From Pseudomonas sp. GR 6-02 (GTDB lineage: Bacteria; Pseudomonadota; Gammaproteobacteria; Pseudomonadales; Pseudomonadaceae): a stretch of 64,000 bases of DNA. Positions 60,868 to 64,000 of this stretch are shown in pieces (positions within the stretch are counted from its first letter, which is position 1; each line of letters begins with the position of its first letter). The notes under the pieces are model-generated. The model saw only the letters and a list, made by a program, of their open reading frames with translations, was not told the origin of the DNA and searched no databases. The position numbers and the translations under genes were made by a program. The stretch covers positions 3,729,001 to 3,793,000 of the forward strand of contig NZ_CP011567.1 in assembly GCF_001655615.1 (NCBI RefSeq). Reading direction: 5' to 3'.

Positions 60868-61293
60868 ATGTCTGTAGAAATCCAGCTTTCGGAAAATGCG
60901 ACCGAAGCAGAGCGACTAGGCATTTTGACCCCATTGCTGGCCCATAACCTGGCCAACGGTGGCGACGACGCCTATGAAACTTTTGCTCTGTTGCTACGAG
61001 ACGCTGACAGTAACGAAGTTATTGGTGGGCTGTACGGCAAGATCTCTTATCGATGGCTGCTCATCGATCTTGTCAGCGTTCCCGAGTCAATGCGCGGTCA
61101 GGGTATCGGAGAGCGGCTAATGCGCATGGCTGAAGAAGTCGCGCAGAAAAAACACTGCATTGGTATCTGGCTGGAGACCTTCAGCTTTCAGGCTCCCGGT
61201 TTTTATCGAAAACTGGGTTACTCCGAATTCGGACGCTTGGCAGACTATCCACCAGGACATACCCGGCTCTATTACCAGAAGTTGTTGTGCTGA
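60868..61293 (+). CDS. GNAT-family N-acetyltransferase
   Basis: This 141-residue protein has the acetyl-CoA loop VPESMRGQGIGERLMRMAEE (about residues 72-91) and the C-terminal FYRKLGYSEFGRL typical of small GNATs. The start ILTPLLAHNLANGGDDAYETFALLLRD fits the group of acetyltransferases with uncertain amine acceptors. GGAGAG precedes the ATG. Confidence 0.9.
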   Translation: MSVEIQLSENATEAERLGILTPLLAHNLANGGDDAYETFALLLRDADSNEVIGGLYGKISYRWLLIDLVSVPESMRGQGIGERLMRMAEEVAQKKHCIGIWLETFSFQAPGFYRKLGYSEFGRLADYPPGHTRLYYQKLLC

Positions 61294-61526
61294 CCGCGTT
61301 TTCGATCCAGGGCCGTTAGTTGTGCTTTACAGCGGACGGCTATCGGCCAACAGCGAACCTTAACGATGGTGAATCAGTCCTCACCTTCATGCGCTCATTT
61401 GCCAACCCGGTGCCGTGCAGCTACTGTCAGCGTTATGAATCAGCCACGAATTGCCTTGACCACGACTACCACGACCGCCAGAGGCGGGTCGTGAGAGGTG
61501 TCGTGAGCCAATAACACACGAACTTC

Positions 61527-61560
61527 AAAGGCCCGCCAGTGATGGATAGGGCCTTTTCTT
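61527..61560 (+). terminator. Probable terminator in the 307-bp gap after the GNAT gene
   Basis: AAAGGCCC (61527-61534) pairs with GGGCCTTT (61549-61556) and is followed by TTCTTTT. The rest of the gap from 61294 to 61600 shows no gene that I can support. Confidence 0.6.
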
Positions 61561-61600
61561 TTGCCCTTGTGTCGCTGGTCCAAACGCAAGGAAAAGCACT

Positions 61601-62119
61601 ATGTATGCACTCTTGATTCTCGATATGCAGGTTGGCTTGTTTCATGGCCCGGATAAACCGTGGGCTGGCGAAGCGCTGCTAGACACGTTGAATAACCTGT
61701 TGAGTAAAGCCCGGCGTGCAGGTGCGCCGATTTTTCTCGCACGCCATATTGGTCCACCTGGTTCGCCTATCGAGTCCGGAAGTCCGTTGACGCAACTGGT
61801 GCAGGAACTGGAGCTACAGGGTGACGAAGTGATCTTCGAGAAAAGCCGACCCAACGCCTTCACCAAGACTGCTCTGGCCGATCAGCTACGAGCTTGTGGC
61901 GCTCAGGGCGTGGTCATTACCGGAATGAAGACCCAATACTGTGTCGACAGCACCTGCCGCGCTGCACGGGATTTTGGATTCGATGCAGTGCTGATCGCCG
62001 ATGGCCACACCTGCAACAGCACCCCTGCGCTGAAGGCTGAAGAGATTGTTGCTCATCACAATGCGACTCTGGCGGGACCATTCTGTCGCGTCGTAAATGC
62101 TGAGGACTGGTGTTTCTAA
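61601..62119 (+). CDS. Isochorismatase-family cysteine hydrolase
   Basis: This 172-residue hydrolase has the catalytic triad Asp8 (LLILDMQVGLF), Lys81 (IFEKSRPNAF) and Cys114 (MKTQYCVDSTCRAA). The family includes nicotinamidase, N-carbamoylsarcosine amidase and related enzymes; the substrate cannot be fixed from sequence. AAGGA precedes the ATG. Confidence 0.92.
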   Translation: MYALLILDMQVGLFHGPDKPWAGEALLDTLNNLLSKARRAGAPIFLARHIGPPGSPIESGSPLTQLVQELELQGDEVIFEKSRPNAFTKTALADQLRACGAQGVVITGMKTQYCVDSTCRAARDFGFDAVLIADGHTCNSTPALKAEEIVAHHNATLAGPFCRVVNAEDWCF

Positions 62120-62245
62120 CCGCCATCAACAGACCGGTCCGAGTCAGGACCGATCTGCCCACTTTGGGCCGACAGCAGTCGTCGCCGAGTGGTAACGGTC
62201 GTGGCCCGCCCCTATCGCCCCCCCCCTGCTGCGCCCTCTTCACGC

Positions 62246-64000
62246 TCACACCTGATCCATAGCCTCGACCACTCCCTGATCCTCACCCAGAAACCCGCCG
62301 CTTTGATGCTGCCACAGCCGCGCATAAATCCCGTTCTTCCCGAGCAATTCGGTGTGGGTGCCCTGCTCGATGATGCGTCCGTTGTCCATGACGACGAGCC
62401 GGTCCATGGCCGCAATGGTGGACAGTCGATGGGCGATAGCGATCACCGTCTTGCCCTGCATCATTTCATCGAGGCTTTCCTGTATGGCCACTTCGACTTC
62501 CGAGTCCAGCGCGCTGGTGGCCTCGTCAAGTAGCAGGATCGGGGCATTCTTGAGCATCACCCGGGCAATCGCGACGCGTTGGCGCTGGCCGCCCGACAGC
62601 TTGATGCCGCGCTCACCCACAAGGGTGTCGTAACCGGTATGGCCTTGCCGGTCGCTCAGTTGGCTGATGAACTCATCGGCCTGGGCATTGGCCGCGGCGC
62701 TGCGGATTTGCGCGTCGGTAGCATCGGGACGGCCGTAGGCGATGTTGTCGCGAATGGAACGGTGCAGTAGAGAGGTATCCTGCGTGACCATACCGATGGC
62801 GCCGCGCAGGCTGTCTTGCGTCACTTGTGCGATGTTTTGGCCGTCGATGCGAATCTCCCCGCTGTCGACGTCATAAAAGCGCAGCAGCAGGTTGATAAGC
62901 GTGGATTTGCCGGCGCCAGAGCGGCCAACCAGGCCGATTTTTTCACCCGGGCGGATACTCAGGCTCAGGCCATCGAGAACCTGGCGTTCGCCATTGTAGT
63001 TGAAGCTCACGTTATCGAAGGTGACCGCGCCGTCGGAGGTTACGAGCACACCCGCACCCGGCGCATCCTGCACCTTTGGGCCCCGGGTAAAGGTTGCCAT
63101 GCCATCCTGCACGGTGCCAATGCTCTCGAACAGCGAGGTCATTTGCCACATGATCCAGTGCGACATGCCATTGATACGCAACGCCATGGCGGTGATTGCC
63201 GCCACGGCACCTGCGCCGACCTCACCCTGGTGCCATAGCCACAGGGCATAACCCCCTGCTGCCATGATCAATGCCACCACCAATGCCTGGTTGACGATCT
63301 CGAACTGGCTCACCAGACGCATCTGACGAAAGCCGGTTTGTTTGAAATCCTCCATCGCTGCACGCGCGAAATGCGCTTCACGATTGGAGTGGGAGAACAG
63401 CTTCACCGTCGTGATGTTCGTGTAGGCGTCTGAGATACGCCCGGTCATCATCGACCGCGCATTGGCCTGCTCCTGCCCGACTTTCCCCAGGCGGGGCACG
63501 AAGTACCACATGGCCAGCCCGAACAACACGACCCAGGCAATGAAAGGCAGCATCAGTTTCAGGGCGAAGCCGCCGGCCAGTGCGATGATCGCGATGAAAT
63601 ATACCCCGATCCCGGGCGCGATCTCGATAAGGGTGAATAGCATGTCGCGCACGGCTAGCGCCGTCTGCATCACCTTGGTCGTGACCCGGCCGGAAAACTC
63701 ATCGGAAAAAAACGAAAGGCTTTGCCGCAGCATCAAGCGATGGAAGTCCCAGCGCAGCCGCAACGGCAAGTTAATCGCCAATATCTGATGCTGCACCATG
63801 GTGCGCAACGCCACCAGCCCGACACTGGCCACCATGATGATGCCCATGCCCCACAACACGCGACTTTCCTGCGCAGCCGCTTCACCGCCTGCCTGCCAGG
63901 TCGAGAGCAGGTCCACGACCTGCCCGAGGAAGGAAAACAGCCAGGCTTCGTAAATCGACACACCGGCACTGAGCAGCGCAAACACCAGAATGTAACCGCG
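62246..64000 (-). CDS. ABC exporter, fused membrane and ATP-binding domains, 5' end outside the window
   Basis: At least 584 residues of an MsbA/MDR-type half transporter are visible. A six-segment exporter domain (to about residue 320 of the visible part) precedes an ATPase with Walker A GLVGRSGAGKST, signature LSGGQRQR, Walker B ILLLDEATSALD and the H-loop IAHRLSTIAAMDRLVVMD. The frame is still open at base 64000, so the true start lies outside; about 25-30 residues are probably missing. It likely works as a homodimer that exports lipids or drugs. The substrate is unknown. Confidence 0.92.
   Translation of the reverse strand, partial: RGYILVFALLSAGVSIYEAWLFSFLGQVVDLLSTWQAGGEAAAQESRVLWGMGIIMVASVGLVALRTMVQHQILAINLPLRLRWDFHRLMLRQSLSFFSDEFSGRVTTKVMQTALAVRDMLFTLIEIAPGIGVYFIAIIALAGGFALKLMLPFIAWVVLFGLAMWYFVPRLGKVGQEQANARSMMTGRISDAYTNITTVKLFSHSNREAHFARAAMEDFKQTGFRQMRLVSQFEIVNQALVVALIMAAGGYALWLWHQGEVGAGAVAAITAMALRINGMSHWIMWQMTSLFESIGTVQDGMATFTRGPKVQDAPGAGVLVTSDGAVTFDNVSFNYNGERQVLDGLSLSIRPGEKIGLVGRSGAGKSTLINLLLRFYDVDSGEIRIDGQNIAQVTQDSLRGAIGMVTQDTSLLHRSIRDNIAYGRPDATDAQIRSAAANAQADEFISQLSDRQGHTGYDTLVGERGIKLSGGQRQRVAIARVMLKNAPILLLDEATSALDSEVEVAIQESLDEMMQGKTVIAIAHRLSTIAAMDRLVVMDNGRIIEQGTHTELLGKNGIYARLWQHQSGGFLGEDQGVVEAMDQV

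Noticed and set aside
61320..61514. 64-codon plus-strand frame after the GNAT gene
   Set aside because: No ribosome binding site and no homologue I recognise; it starts at a GTG/ATG-poor position in the 3' region of the GNAT gene.

Overview
The window looks like chromosomal DNA of a Pseudomonas of the fluorescens group. The evidence is the Pseudomonas-type bkdA1-bkdA2-bkdB-lpdV operon, very Pseudomonas-like IlvE, TopB and CDF/RcnR metal genes, many LysR regulators each next to a catabolic or transport gene, high GC, and long inverted repeats of the REP type at many 3' ends. I see no rRNA, tRNA, CRISPR array, prophage or intact insertion sequence. The left edge cuts bkdA1 and the right edge cuts an ABC exporter.

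Layout. 1-5.5 kb: branched-chain 2-oxo acid dehydrogenase operon (3' part), then ilvE; together they link transamination and oxidation of Val, Leu and Ile. 5.5-10.7 kb: small membrane protein, LysR/LysE pair, ArsR/P450 pair, and an RcnR-type cobalt/nickel sensor with its CDF exporter. 10.8-12.9 kb: a patchy stretch with a small HEAT-like gene between imperfect direct repeats, an FKBP, and a membrane protein gene lying between two IS-end-derived miniature elements. 12.9-19.2 kb: PAS-GGDEF cyclase, MFS symporter plus orphan periplasmic binding protein plus LysR, and a KefB/KefC antiporter. 19.3-26.3 kb: cytochrome b561, then a seven-gene operon made of a 'thermostable hemolysin' family protein, AMP-binding enzyme, haem-oxygenase-like diiron oxidase, SDR, exported TPR protein, and a QseBC/PmrAB-like two-component system. 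A four-hexamer array with 11-bp period sits directly upstream, so the system probably controls its own biosynthetic operon. 26.6-35.5 kb: GMC oxidoreductase and MHS transporter, DUF427, TopB, and small proteins. 35.5-38.3 kb: cynR, cynS and cynT (cyanate detoxification) and a BON protein. 38.5-45.8 kb: ProA-like dehydrogenase, DUF3616, glutaminase, membrane proteins, dienelactone hydrolase, MFS. 45.8-57.0 kb: a nine-gene operon with a divergent LysR gene, for import and breakdown of what is probably a sulfur amino acid. It has two binding proteins, a full amino-acid ABC importer, a FAD-linked oxidase, an aminotransferase, a thiol dioxygenase and a 919-residue fusion of four rhodanese domains to a cystathionine beta-lyase. 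57.1-64 kb: a 53-residue protein coupled to an XRE-cupin regulator, a protein of about 43% methionine, azoreductase with LysR, GNAT, isochorismatase-like hydrolase and the ABC exporter.

Three items deserve most attention: the seven-gene operon with its upstream array (19.9-26.3 kb), the sulfur operon with the rhodanese-lyase fusion (45.8-57.0 kb) and the methionine-rich protein (58.2-58.7 kb). Functions of the first two as whole pathways are inferred from gene content, not known to me.
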